Part shown: piece by piece, positions 1 to 5,467 of the stretch
Numbering within the stretch: the first letter of the stretch is position 1
Layout: each line of letters opens with the position of its first letter
From: Savagea sp.
GTDB lineage: Bacteria > Bacillota > Bacilli > Bacillales_A > Planococcaceae
Length of the DNA stretch: 5,467 bases
Assembly (NCBI GenBank): GCA_030147435.1
Contig: JASKZX010000015.1
Span: forward strand, 1-5,467
Reading direction: 5' to 3'
Notes under the pieces: model-generated
What the model was told of the DNA's origin: nothing
Seen by the model: the letters and a program-made list of their open reading frames with translations, nothing else
The model's database searches: none
Program-made: the position numbers and the translations under genes

Positions 1-283
1 ACGGGGCAAATGCATTGTGTACAACGATATCGATACCACCATACTCCGAAGCAATAAGCGCGACGAGTCGCTTTCGGTCTTCTTCTTTTGTAATATCTGC
101 TTGAATCGCCCATGCATCGAACCCTTCACTAAGTAATGCGTTTTCAAGTAACTCTGCTTCTTCCTTACTTTTTCGATAATTGATAATAACTTGGGCTTCT
201 TTTTGTGCAAATGCCTCAACGATTGCGCGGCCAATTCCTCGTGAAGAACCGGTTACTAAGACGACTTTTCCTTCAAAGTTCAT
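1..283 (-). CDS. Short-chain dehydrogenase/reductase (SDR), N-terminal part only
   Basis: This is the last visible gene of the operon and is cut by the left window edge; 94 residues are seen out of the usual ~240-260. It is a classical NAD(P)-dependent SDR with a Rossmann fold. The cofactor loop TGSSRGIG is at residues 11-18, an INYR strand end is at 34-37, the AD pair that contacts adenine is at 62-63, and HNA at 89-91 stands where most relatives have NNAG. Arg37 just after the second strand favours NADPH by family rules. The catalytic Ser-Tyr-Lys residues lie outside the window. The ATG overlaps the stop of the upstream lipoprotein gene as ATGA, and AGGTGA at 290-295 sits 6 bases before it. 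Context suggests it reduces the aldehyde made by the LuxC-like enzyme to an alcohol, which is inference. A FabG/FabL-like acyl reductase role is the main alternative. Confidence 0.9.
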   Translation of the reverse strand, partial: MNFEGKVVLVTGSSRGIGRAIVEAFAQKEAQVIINYRKSKEEAELLENALLSEGFDAWAIQADITKEEDRKRLVALIASEYGGIDIVVHNAFAP

Positions 284-1293
284 TCATCGTCACCTGTTGG
301 AAGCAAATCGTTCGTCATATGCTTTGTAATATCAATCGGCTGATCGATTAAACCGAGCTCTTCATAGACGTCAATCGCTTGTTGCATATCGTCTAAATCT
401 GTATATCCGAGGTCATGACCTTCTTGTACGGATGAAATATTTCGAATATCAATAATGGCACGGTTTTGCTCTTCATCTTGTCCATCAATTGCAAATTGTT
501 TTGCAAGTGTTGCTGCTTCATCTGGGTGATCTAACATCCATTGTGCACTTTTTTGGAATGCTCGTAAAAATGCTTGAAGTTCTTCTTTATGATTGTTATA
601 AACGTCTCGAGTGACGACAAACATATCGCTAGAGAAGTTTAAATAATCGCGTACTTCCATCACATTGTAATCTTCTAATCCTTTTTGTTCTCCGAGGTAA
701 AGCCCTGTATCTGTCGCTGCTGTTGCATCCACTTGGTCTTGCATGAGTGGTGCGAAATTTAATAAACCTGTTTCAACAATGTCAACATCTTCTTCTGTTA
801 ATCCTGCGGTATGAAGTAAAATTAATAAGTTTTCACGCGTTCCACTTGCTAACGAGTACACACCGATTTTCTTTCCTTTTAAATCTTCAGGCTTTTCGAT
901 CCCTGATGATTTTTTCGCTACGACATTAAATACGTTTTGCGGATAAATATTATAAATAGAAACTAAATCTTCTCCTTGGTTTAGCGCACTGAAGAAAGAT
1001 CCTGCATCTGTAAACGCGATATCTGCATTGCCTGCTAAAACGTTTTTGATCGCATCTCCTCCACCTGCACCTGGAATAAATGTTAAATCAATTCCTTCTT
1101 CTTTAAAAAACCCTTTTTCTTCTTCTACGAGTAAGTTCGTTTGTTCTGTAATCGGTTGTGACCAACTCGCCATATTCACTTTAATCATTTCATCTTTTTG
1201 TTCTTTTTCTTCTTGTCCTTCATCTGTCGTATTACATGCGACGATAATAAGAGACATCGTTAATAATAAAAAACTTGCTAACCATTTTTTCAT
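280..1293 (-). CDS. ABC transporter substrate-binding lipoprotein, NMT1/THI5-like (ThiY/SsuA type)
   Basis: A 337-residue secreted lipoprotein that should capture the transporter's ligand outside the membrane. Residues 1-20 form a lipoprotein signal peptide: KK, a hydrophobic stretch, then the lipobox IVAC with Cys20 as the lipidated residue. An acidic, polar linker runs to about residue 36. The rest is a two-lobed periplasmic-binding fold of the NMT1/THI5-like family: a KGFFKEEGIDL segment (60-70), the Gly-rich GAGGGDAIKNVLAG (75-88), ADIAFTDAG (90-98), and the second-lobe opening DLKGKKIGVYS (137-147). ThiY proteins of this family bind formylaminopyrimidine, while SsuA and TauA bind sulfonates. 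The TPP riboswitch favours a thiamine-related ligand, but the ligand cannot be read from sequence. The ATG directly follows the permease stop (TAAATG), with GAGGGA at 1299-1304 as ribosome site. Its own stop overlaps the SDR start. Confidence 0.9.
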   Translation of the reverse strand: MKKWLASFLLLTMSLIIVACNTTDEGQEEKEQKDEMIKVNMASWSQPITEQTNLLVEEEKGFFKEEGIDLTFIPGAGGGDAIKNVLAGNADIAFTDAGSFFSALNQGEDLVSIYNIYPQNVFNVVAKKSSGIEKPEDLKGKKIGVYSLASGTRENLLILLHTAGLTEEDVDIVETGLLNFAPLMQDQVDATAATDTGLYLGEQKGLEDYNVMEVRDYLNFSSDMFVVTRDVYNNHKEELQAFLRAFQKSAQWMLDHPDEAATLAKQFAIDGQDEEQNRAIIDIRNISSVQEGHDLGYTDLDDMQQAIDVYEELGLIDQPIDITKHMTNDLLPTGDDE

Positions 1294-2052
1294 TTAAATC
1301 CCTCTTTTCAAATACTTTTTTAATACGGTACGTTCTATGAGACGAATGAAACTATATAATAACAATCCAATCGCCGTTAAGTTGATCAATACAGCAAACA
1401 TCATCGGCGTGTTCATCGTTCCTTGAGCTGCAATAATTAATGCACCGAGCCCTTCACTAGCACCGATAAATTCGCCAACAACGGCACCGACGACAGCTAA
1501 AATGACTGAAACACGAAGTCCCGACATGATGTATGGGATACTTGCAGGTAATTTCAAATAGAAAAACATTTCGAGTCTCGTCGCCTGCATCGTTTGAAAT
1601 AATGCTTGTTGGTCTTTCGGCACGCGGTGCATCCCTTGCAATGTCGATTCTAAAATCGGAAAGAAACAAACGAGCGCCGTAATGACGACTTTTGACGTCA
1701 TCCCGAAGCCAAACCATAAAATAAATAATGGAGCGAGAGCGAGTTTTGGTACTGCTTGGCTCATAATGATATAAGGTTGAACGATTTTACGAATGTCTTC
1801 ACTTTCTCCCATCATGACACCGATGAAAAACCCTCCACTGCCACCGATCAATAAACCGAGTAAAATTTCACTCATCGTTCGCTTCGTATGCGGTAAAAAA
1901 TAACCGCTCGCCCAACCTTCAATGAAAGTTTGCAAAACGAGTAAAGGTCCTGGCAACACGAGGTCAGACAATCGCAGGGCGGCTAAATGCCATCCTAGAA
2001 GCAAGCTGAATAAAAGAACGACGGATATAACAAATTGTAACGAACGATTCAT
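1294..2052 (-). CDS. ABC transporter permease, ThiX/SsuC/TauC type
   Basis: A 252-residue inner-membrane permease of the binding-protein-dependent transport family, a normal length for the group. About six hydrophobic segments are visible, near residues 6-26, 61-82, 97-115, 117-137, 181-197 and 217-238. The segment SQAVPKLALAPLFILWFGFG (98-117) is typical of nitrate/sulfonate/taurine/pyrimidine permeases. The cytoplasmic EAA-type coupling loop that docks on the ATPase lies at about 148-181 and includes LKLPASIPYIMSGLR. A single permease gene is present, so the channel is probably a homodimer, as is usual here. The ATG overlaps the ATPase stop as ATGA, and AGGAGG at 2062-2067 lies 9 bases upstream inside the ATPase gene. 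The lipoprotein gene follows with no gap. Substrate class is inferred from the riboswitch and neighbours; sulfonate transport cannot be excluded from this protein alone. Confidence 0.9.
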   Translation of the reverse strand: MNRSLQFVISVVLLFSLLLGWHLAALRLSDLVLPGPLLVLQTFIEGWASGYFLPHTKRTMSEILLGLLIGGSGGFFIGVMMGESEDIRKIVQPYIIMSQAVPKLALAPLFILWFGFGMTSKVVITALVCFFPILESTLQGMHRVPKDQQALFQTMQATRLEMFFYLKLPASIPYIMSGLRVSVILAVVGAVVGEFIGASEGLGALIIAAQGTMNTPMMFAVLINLTAIGLLLYSFIRLIERTVLKKYLKRGI

Positions 2053-2783
2053 TCCGCCATTCCTCCTAAATAGTAACGTAATGTTTCATAAGCTTCGATC
2101 GCTTCTTGGCGATAGCGATCATTTCTCACTTCTAATTGTTCTTCATTCTTCCATTCGTAAACGATTGTCCCTTCGTGTAACACGAAACAATGATCACTTA
2201 AAAAAACAGCTTCTTCAATGTCATGCGTGACGAAAATGATCGTCACTTCCATTTCTTTTTGAATACGAAGAAGCATTCGTTGCAACGACTCTTTCGTCCA
2301 AGCATCTAACGCGCTAAACGGTTCATCCATTAACAATAGACGAGGATTCGTCACGAGCGCCCGAGCAATGGCAACACGCGCCCGCTCTCCTCCGGATAAT
2401 TCTTCTGGATAACGGTGACGCTTCGATTGTAATCCTACAATTTCTAGTAACTGCTGCGCTCGCTTTTGAACGTCTCTTGTCACTTTTCGCTTCATACGAT
2501 AGGGAAGCAGGACATTTTCTTCAACCGTTTTCCACTCTAATACGTTCGGGCGCTGAAAGACGTACGACATTTCGCGAAGCGGGCGCTCTACTCGCAGCTC
2601 ATTCCAATATACGGTTCCTTTTGTCGGTTGGAGTAAACCTGACAATAAATGAAGCAATGTCGTCTTTCCAGAACCGCTGCGCCCGATCAATGTATATAGT
2701 TTTCCCCGTTCAAAGCGAAGTGTCATCGGTTGCAATACTCGTTGGTCATCATATTGAAACTCTAACTGTTCGATTCGTAACAT
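2049..2783 (-). CDS. ABC transporter ATP-binding protein, ThiZ/SsuB/TauB type
   Basis: A 244-residue ATPase that powers the neighbouring permease from the cytoplasmic face. All ABC motifs are present: Walker A GRSGSGKTT (34-42), Q-loop VFQRPNVLEW (75-84), signature LSGGERARVAIARA (129-142), Walker B with D-loop LLLMDEPFSALD (149-160), and switch His187 in FVTHDIEEAV. The Trp after the Q-loop is common in the nitrate/sulfonate/taurine branch. I start it at the ATG at 2783 rather than at the upstream in-frame ATG at 2858. The later start gives the family N-terminus (MLRIEQLEFQY), has AGGGAG 7 bases ahead, and falls 4 bases after the LuxC-like stop. The longer start would add 25 residues with no ABC homology and overlap the previous gene by 71 bases. 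The 3' end overlaps the permease start by 4 bases. Confidence 0.93.
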   Translation of the reverse strand: MLRIEQLEFQYDDQRVLQPMTLRFERGKLYTLIGRSGSGKTTLLHLLSGLLQPTKGTVYWNELRVERPLREMSYVFQRPNVLEWKTVEENVLLPYRMKRKVTRDVQKRAQQLLEIVGLQSKRHRYPEELSGGERARVAIARALVTNPRLLLMDEPFSALDAWTKESLQRMLLRIQKEMEVTIIFVTHDIEEAVFLSDHCFVLHEGTIVYEWKNEEQLEVRNDRYRQEAIEAYETLRYYLGGMAE

Positions 2784-2787
2784 TCCT

Positions 2788-4224
2788 TCACTCCCTATAA
2801 GCGACGAAGCGGTCAGACATATGAAGAAGCGCTTCATCAATGTCAACAAACTGCACAAGATCTAATAAATTCATCCGTCCGTCATGATGCCATCCAGCTT
2901 CTGTTTCTGTCATTTTTCCGAGACTACTTAAACGAGTCACACCGATTTGTGCCAATACGTTCGCCCACTTTACCATCTCTTCTGTCGGCGCATGGATGCT
3001 CGTTGTCTGTAAATACATTCGGAAACGCTTCATCAGTTGCTGAATCTCTTCAATTGAATCAAAAGGAATGATCGTCACATTTCGCGAGAGCGGACTCGGT
3101 TCAATTTGAAGATTTGGTTCGTACTTCACACTATATTTTCCTTCTCTATCACGTAAAAAGAGAGCCTCACGTTCTTGAATCGCTCGAATCCGCCCTCGTT
3201 CGTGAAACGATTGAATCGTTTTCTTTTCTTCTAACGAAAGAGGTTGTAACGGATGGCGCGCTTCCAATTGGCGCAACGCGTGAAAAAGTAAAGGAGCCAC
3301 TTCTTTCGGTGATAACGCAGCTCCTTTCTGTACGAAAAAGAATTGAGGTGAATAACATCCTTGTTGATTGAATCGTACGATATCTTGTGCCATCCATTGA
3401 ATCGTTTCTTCATAATGGTAATGATTTAAAGTTTCTCGATGGATGATACCGAAACTCATTTTATGACCGTAACGTAAAAAGCGTGTCGTTCCTTTTAACT
3501 CTTTCTGAATCGTATCTAACGTGTCATTATGCCCGTATGCGACGACAACAGGTGATGCATCGTATAATGTATGGCGCACTTGGTCGGTCCGTTCGTAAAA
3601 AATGACGGCACACGCATTCGCCAATTGTTCGTCTTCTTCGTATAATGCATGAGCAAATGCGGTTGCAACAAACGGTTCTCTCGTCGCGACTTTTCCGATG
3701 ATCGGTCCTCGAACGAGTAAGTTACTAATAAAACTCCATAGAGAAACGCCTGGGACATTCCCTGACCAAATATGTGTCGTAAGCGGCGAAGCGACCGCTT
3801 TCGTATACCCTCCTTTCACTCGAGGAACGAATTGTTCGAGTATTTGAGGGTTCGGGAAATCTTCTGCAAGAAACTTTCGCAATTCTAATTGACGAAATGT
3901 CTGTAAATAAGATGTTAAATGCAGACGAATCATCTCTTCATCATATTCGCCAATGCTCGCAATTTGACGCTCGAGCGTTGTTCTTTCATCTCCTTTTCGT
4001 AAGAGACGATGAATCGCCCGGTCGATCGACGATACGATTTGATATAAAGAAAGTTGTTGCATCGTTACGTATGCTTCTTCTTTCATATAAGTAGTGAGAC
4101 TTTTCATTTGTTCGTCTGTCAATCGTGGATAACGAATAGTTGTTTGACCGATTGTTTTCTTTTCATAGTTGATCCGTTCATTTTTTGCCCACTTCGGTGG
4201 AAGGAAGCCGATTACTTCGGTCAT
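2788..4224 (-). CDS. LuxC-family acyl-CoA/acyl-protein reductase (aldehyde-forming)
   Basis: A 478-residue cytosolic enzyme of the LuxC family, close to the usual length of bioluminescence LuxC and built on an aldehyde-dehydrogenase-like fold. Family marks are HIWSGNVPGV (151-160), followed by a segment ending LLVRGPIIGKVATREP (169-184), and the catalytic-Cys region FNQQGCYSPQ (285-294), where Cys290 matches the cysteine acylated in known LuxC. In lux systems LuxC takes the acyl group from LuxE and reduces the thioester to an aldehyde with NADPH. The ATG overlaps the LuxE-like stop as ATGA, with AGGTGA at 4231-4236 six bases upstream, so the two partners should be translationally coupled. No luciferase genes are present, so a light-emitting role is unlikely. 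Family and chemistry are well supported; the acyl substrate, possibly a thiamine-related carboxylate, is inferred from the riboswitch and transporter. Confidence 0.88.
   Translation of the reverse strand: MTEVIGFLPPKWAKNERINYEKKTIGQTTIRYPRLTDEQMKSLTTYMKEEAYVTMQQLSLYQIVSSIDRAIHRLLRKGDERTTLERQIASIGEYDEEMIRLHLTSYLQTFRQLELRKFLAEDFPNPQILEQFVPRVKGGYTKAVASPLTTHIWSGNVPGVSLWSFISNLLVRGPIIGKVATREPFVATAFAHALYEEDEQLANACAVIFYERTDQVRHTLYDASPVVVAYGHNDTLDTIQKELKGTTRFLRYGHKMSFGIIHRETLNHYHYEETIQWMAQDIVRFNQQGCYSPQFFFVQKGAALSPKEVAPLLFHALRQLEARHPLQPLSLEEKKTIQSFHERGRIRAIQEREALFLRDREGKYSVKYEPNLQIEPSPLSRNVTIIPFDSIEEIQQLMKRFRMYLQTTSIHAPTEEMVKWANVLAQIGVTRLSSLGKMTETEAGWHHDGRMNLLDLVQFVDIDEALLHMSDRFVAYRE
2791..2796 (-). 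promoter_or_regulatory. Ribosome binding site that sets the ATPase start
   Basis: AGGGAG on the minus strand lies 7 bases before the ATG at 2783 and overlaps the last codons of the LuxC-like gene. It decides in favour of the 244-residue ATPase over the longer reading from 2858. Confidence 0.75.
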
Positions 4225-5282
4225 TGATGGTCACCTGTAATTGCTAAAAAGTCTTCAAGTTGCAATGAACAACCTTTTGCTTCTGCTCCTTCTGCTCGGC
4301 CGAGTAAAACGAAGCCGTCCTCTGTCTCGTAACCGACATCTTCAGTCATTACAGCGACGACAGAGTTTACGTTACACAAGTCATAATGAACGATAATTCC
4401 TTTTTCTCCTTTTGGTACTTCTTCTTCTGTTAAAGGATCGATAATCCGTGTTTTCATCCACGGTGGTCCGTATTTTACAGAAGGAGTCACTTCGTTTCCC
4501 TTATCATAATATTGCGAACTTAACTCTGACATCCCGTACATGTTAACGCAGCGGGACTTCGGCACATGAAACATCGTTGATAATCGTTCATAAAACTCTG
4601 CTACTGGCAATTCTGTCGATTGATTTTTATACCCTCCTGTATCAAAAATGATACTGCCTTCTGGTAATGACCACGTCTTTTCTTTGAAATGCTCAAATAA
4701 ATGAACGTAATTATACGTTGCACCGAGTAATAACACAGGTTCTTGGCGTTCGATCCGTTCATTTAAAAACTGTTCAAACGCTAAGAAGTCAATTCCTTCG
4801 TCATCGATAAAATATCGACTATCCTGGTGTCCAAACGTCTCTACGATATAATTTAAATAATGCGCTAAACTGCTGTTTGGCATCATTTTTCTCGTCGGAA
4901 ATAAATTAGCAACATGAATCGTCTCTATATCTTTTAGCACGAACTGACGAATCGTCGCATCCATCGATGCATCATAAATATCAAGGTCTGCTTGATAATG
5001 TTTGCCACGTAATCCAGAAGTTGAACCACTCGTCATAAAACAAGCAGCTGTCTCTTCAATAGGTACACGGCTCAACGTTAAATGTTTAAACGCATCGACA
5101 GGGACGAATGGAATATCTGTCCAATGGCGAACCGTTCGTAATGTCTTTCTTTTTTCTTGGCAATATGCACGATAAGCATCATTTTCTTGAAATTGCGCAC
5201 GAAAAACTTCAAGCATTAATTCATTCAATGTCTCTTCATCGTCCTCGTATCGAGCAATAAATGATAAAATTTTCTCCTTCAT
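4221..5282 (-). CDS. LuxE-family acyl-protein synthetase (carboxylate-adenylating)
   Basis: A 353-residue adenylate-forming enzyme of the LuxE family, slightly shorter than Vibrio-type LuxE (about 370). The ATP/AMP loop MTSGSTSG is at 83-90, the adenylate-site motif NMYGMSEL at 247-254, and the acidic TEDVGY segment with Asp315 at 313-318. KGCSLQLED (336-344) near the C-terminus contains Cys338. In characterised LuxE a cysteine close to the C-terminus carries the acyl group before transfer to LuxC, and Cys338 fits that position. Expected reaction: carboxylic acid plus ATP gives acyl-AMP, then an enzyme-bound thioester handed to the LuxC-like partner. It is the first gene after the TPP riboswitch; its ATG has AGGAGG at 5289-5294 with good spacing. 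Its N-terminus (KEKILSFI) also suits the family. Substrate is unknown; a fatty acid is the family default and a thiamine-related acid is my contextual inference. Confidence 0.88.
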   Translation of the reverse strand: MKEKILSFIARYEDDEETLNELMLEVFRAQFQENDAYRAYCQEKRKTLRTVRHWTDIPFVPVDAFKHLTLSRVPIEETAACFMTSGSTSGLRGKHYQADLDIYDASMDATIRQFVLKDIETIHVANLFPTRKMMPNSSLAHYLNYIVETFGHQDSRYFIDDEGIDFLAFEQFLNERIERQEPVLLLGATYNYVHLFEHFKEKTWSLPEGSIIFDTGGYKNQSTELPVAEFYERLSTMFHVPKSRCVNMYGMSELSSQYYDKGNEVTPSVKYGPPWMKTRIIDPLTEEEVPKGEKGIIVHYDLCNVNSVVAVMTEDVGYETEDGFVLLGRAEGAEAKGCSLQLEDFLAITGDHQ

Positions 5283-5288
5283 TTTCTT

Positions 5289-5294
5289 CCTCCT
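5289..5294 (-). promoter_or_regulatory. Ribosome binding site of the LuxE-like gene
   Basis: AGGAGG on the minus strand, 6 bases before the ATG at 5282. It follows the terminator U-run by only a few bases and is not part of the terminator stem, so control appears to act on transcription rather than on ribosome access. Confidence 0.85.
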
Positions 5295-5298
5295 ACAT

Positions 5299-5332
5299 AA
5301 AAAAGCGCACGAACCCTAGAGTCCGCGCGCTT
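5299..5332 (-). terminator. Riboswitch-controlled intrinsic terminator
   Basis: On the minus strand a 12-pair stem (5332-5321 with 5314-5303, two of the pairs G-U) encloses a 6-base loop and runs into U residues down to 5299. It lies between the TPP aptamer and the ribosome site of the first gene, the standard place for transcription attenuation. The stem is GC-rich at the base, AAGCGCGCGGAC against GUUCGUGCGCUU. Confidence 0.93.
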
Positions 5333-5419
5333 ATCCGCTATCGTTCCCTACGCTGGCATGATCCAACAGGTTCAAATGGTCTATGTTCACAACATACTCT
5401 CAGCCCGTTTACGGACTCC
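5318..5419 (-). promoter_or_regulatory. Predicted antiterminator pairing of the TPP riboswitch
   Basis: The aptamer segment GGAGUCCG (5419-5412) is complementary to CGGACUCU (5325-5318), which forms the upper 5' arm and loop edge of the terminator. This gives 7 Watson-Crick pairs plus one G-U, with a further U-G possible at 5411/5326. The two pairings are mutually exclusive. Without TPP this long-range helix would break both the aptamer arm and the terminator, so transcription continues. It is read from complementarity only. Confidence 0.7.
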
Positions 5420-5420
5420 C
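5344..5420 (-). promoter_or_regulatory. TPP riboswitch aptamer (THI element)
   Basis: Read on the minus strand, the core has the conserved TPP-aptamer blocks in the right order. GGGAG opens it (5420-5416). GUCCG and CGGGC pair around a UAAA loop. GGCUGAGAG, the pyrimidine-ring site, follows. A variable hairpin UAUGUU-GUG-AACAUA lies at 5382-5396. Next come UUUGAACCUG and GGAUCAUGCCAGCG, the pyrophosphate-side element, and the closing UAGGGAA. The outer P1 helix is not obvious by eye and may be short or imperfect. Bound TPP should favour the downstream terminator and shut the operon off, which marks these genes as thiamine-responsive. Confidence 0.96.
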
Positions 5421-5436
5421 ATACTTCTTTTTCTTT

Positions 5437-5465
5437 AGTGTATCGACATTTCCATATTTCTGCAA
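5437..5465 (-). promoter_or_regulatory. Candidate vegetative promoter for the operon
   Basis: On the minus strand TTGCAG (5465-5460) and TACACT (5442-5437) are separated by exactly 17 bases. Matches to TTGACA/TATAAT are 3/6 and 4/6, so this is weak on sequence alone. Position supports it: transcription would start near 5430, about ten bases before the aptamer core. A better promoter could lie beyond the window edge. Confidence 0.4.
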
Positions 5466-5467
5466 AT

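Noticed and set aside
747..1297. Open frames on the plus strand opposite the lipoprotein gene (747-929 and 1028-1297)
   Set aside because: They are antisense to a well-supported gene, have no recognisable domain and no convincing ribosome site, and have low-complexity Ser/Phe/Leu-rich translations typical of shadows.
280..2783. Sulfonate or taurine importer (SsuABC/TauABC)
   Set aside because: The protein families are close enough to allow it, but the TPP riboswitch and the absence of any sulfonate monooxygenase or dioxygenase gene make a thiamine-related ligand more likely. Kept as an alternative in the gene entries.
1922..4094. Other open frames inside the permease, ATPase and LuxC-like genes (such as 1922-2230, 2477-2800, 3114-3371 and 3897-4094 on plus; 1457-1717 and 3516-3758 on minus)
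   Set aside because: All lie in other frames of genes with clear family motifs, and none shows a domain or its own operon context.
2788..5282. A bioluminescence (lux) operon
   Set aside because: Only LuxC- and LuxE-like genes are present. There is no luciferase or acyl-transferase, and the operon is under a TPP riboswitch with an importer.
5299..5332. Bidirectional terminator for a plus-strand gene entering from the left
   Set aside because: The hairpin could fold on the plus strand, but the T-run follows it only in the minus direction and no plus-strand gene precedes it.
1..5467. Mobile elements, CRISPR repeats, tRNA or rRNA genes
   Set aside because: No transposase, terminal repeats, regular direct repeats or RNA-gene signatures were seen; coding covers nearly the whole window in one operon.

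Overview
The window holds one tightly packed operon read right to left on the minus strand. It looks like a member of the Bacillales. The DNA is moderately AT-rich, Shine-Dalgarno sites are strong (AGGAGG, AGGTGA), the substrate-binding protein is a Gram-positive-style lipoprotein, and the leader is a classic Firmicutes transcription-attenuation riboswitch. The genus cannot be fixed from this sequence.

Layout in the direction of transcription: a weak candidate promoter (5437-5465); a TPP (thiamine pyrophosphate) riboswitch aptamer (about 5344-5420) with an intrinsic terminator (5299-5332) and a visible antiterminator pairing; a LuxE-family acyl-protein synthetase (4221-5282); a LuxC-family acyl reductase (2788-4224); an ABC transporter of the ThiXYZ/SsuABC/TauABC type made of ATPase (2049-2783), permease (1294-2052) and lipoprotein (280-1293); and the 5' part of a short-chain dehydrogenase/reductase (1-283) that runs off the window. 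Three junctions are 4-base ATGA overlaps, one is TAAATG and one is a 4-base gap, so all six genes should be made from one mRNA. No stretch over 300 bases lacks a gene. The only non-coding DNA is the 185-base leader at the right end.

The notable point is the combination. LuxE and LuxC are known from bioluminescence, where they reduce fatty acid to aldehyde using ATP and NADPH. Here there is no luciferase (luxAB) or acyl-transferase (luxD) among the visible genes. The pair sits first behind a TPP riboswitch, with a transporter of the kind that imports thiamine-precursor pyrimidines and with an SDR. My inference is a carboxylate-salvage module. The transporter would bring in an oxidised thiamine-related carboxylic acid, for example a pyrimidine carboxylate, thiazole acetate or thiamine acetic acid. 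LuxE-like would activate it, LuxC-like would reduce it to the aldehyde, and the SDR would reduce that to the alcohol used in thiamine synthesis. The riboswitch and protein families are well supported by the sequence. The substrate is not.
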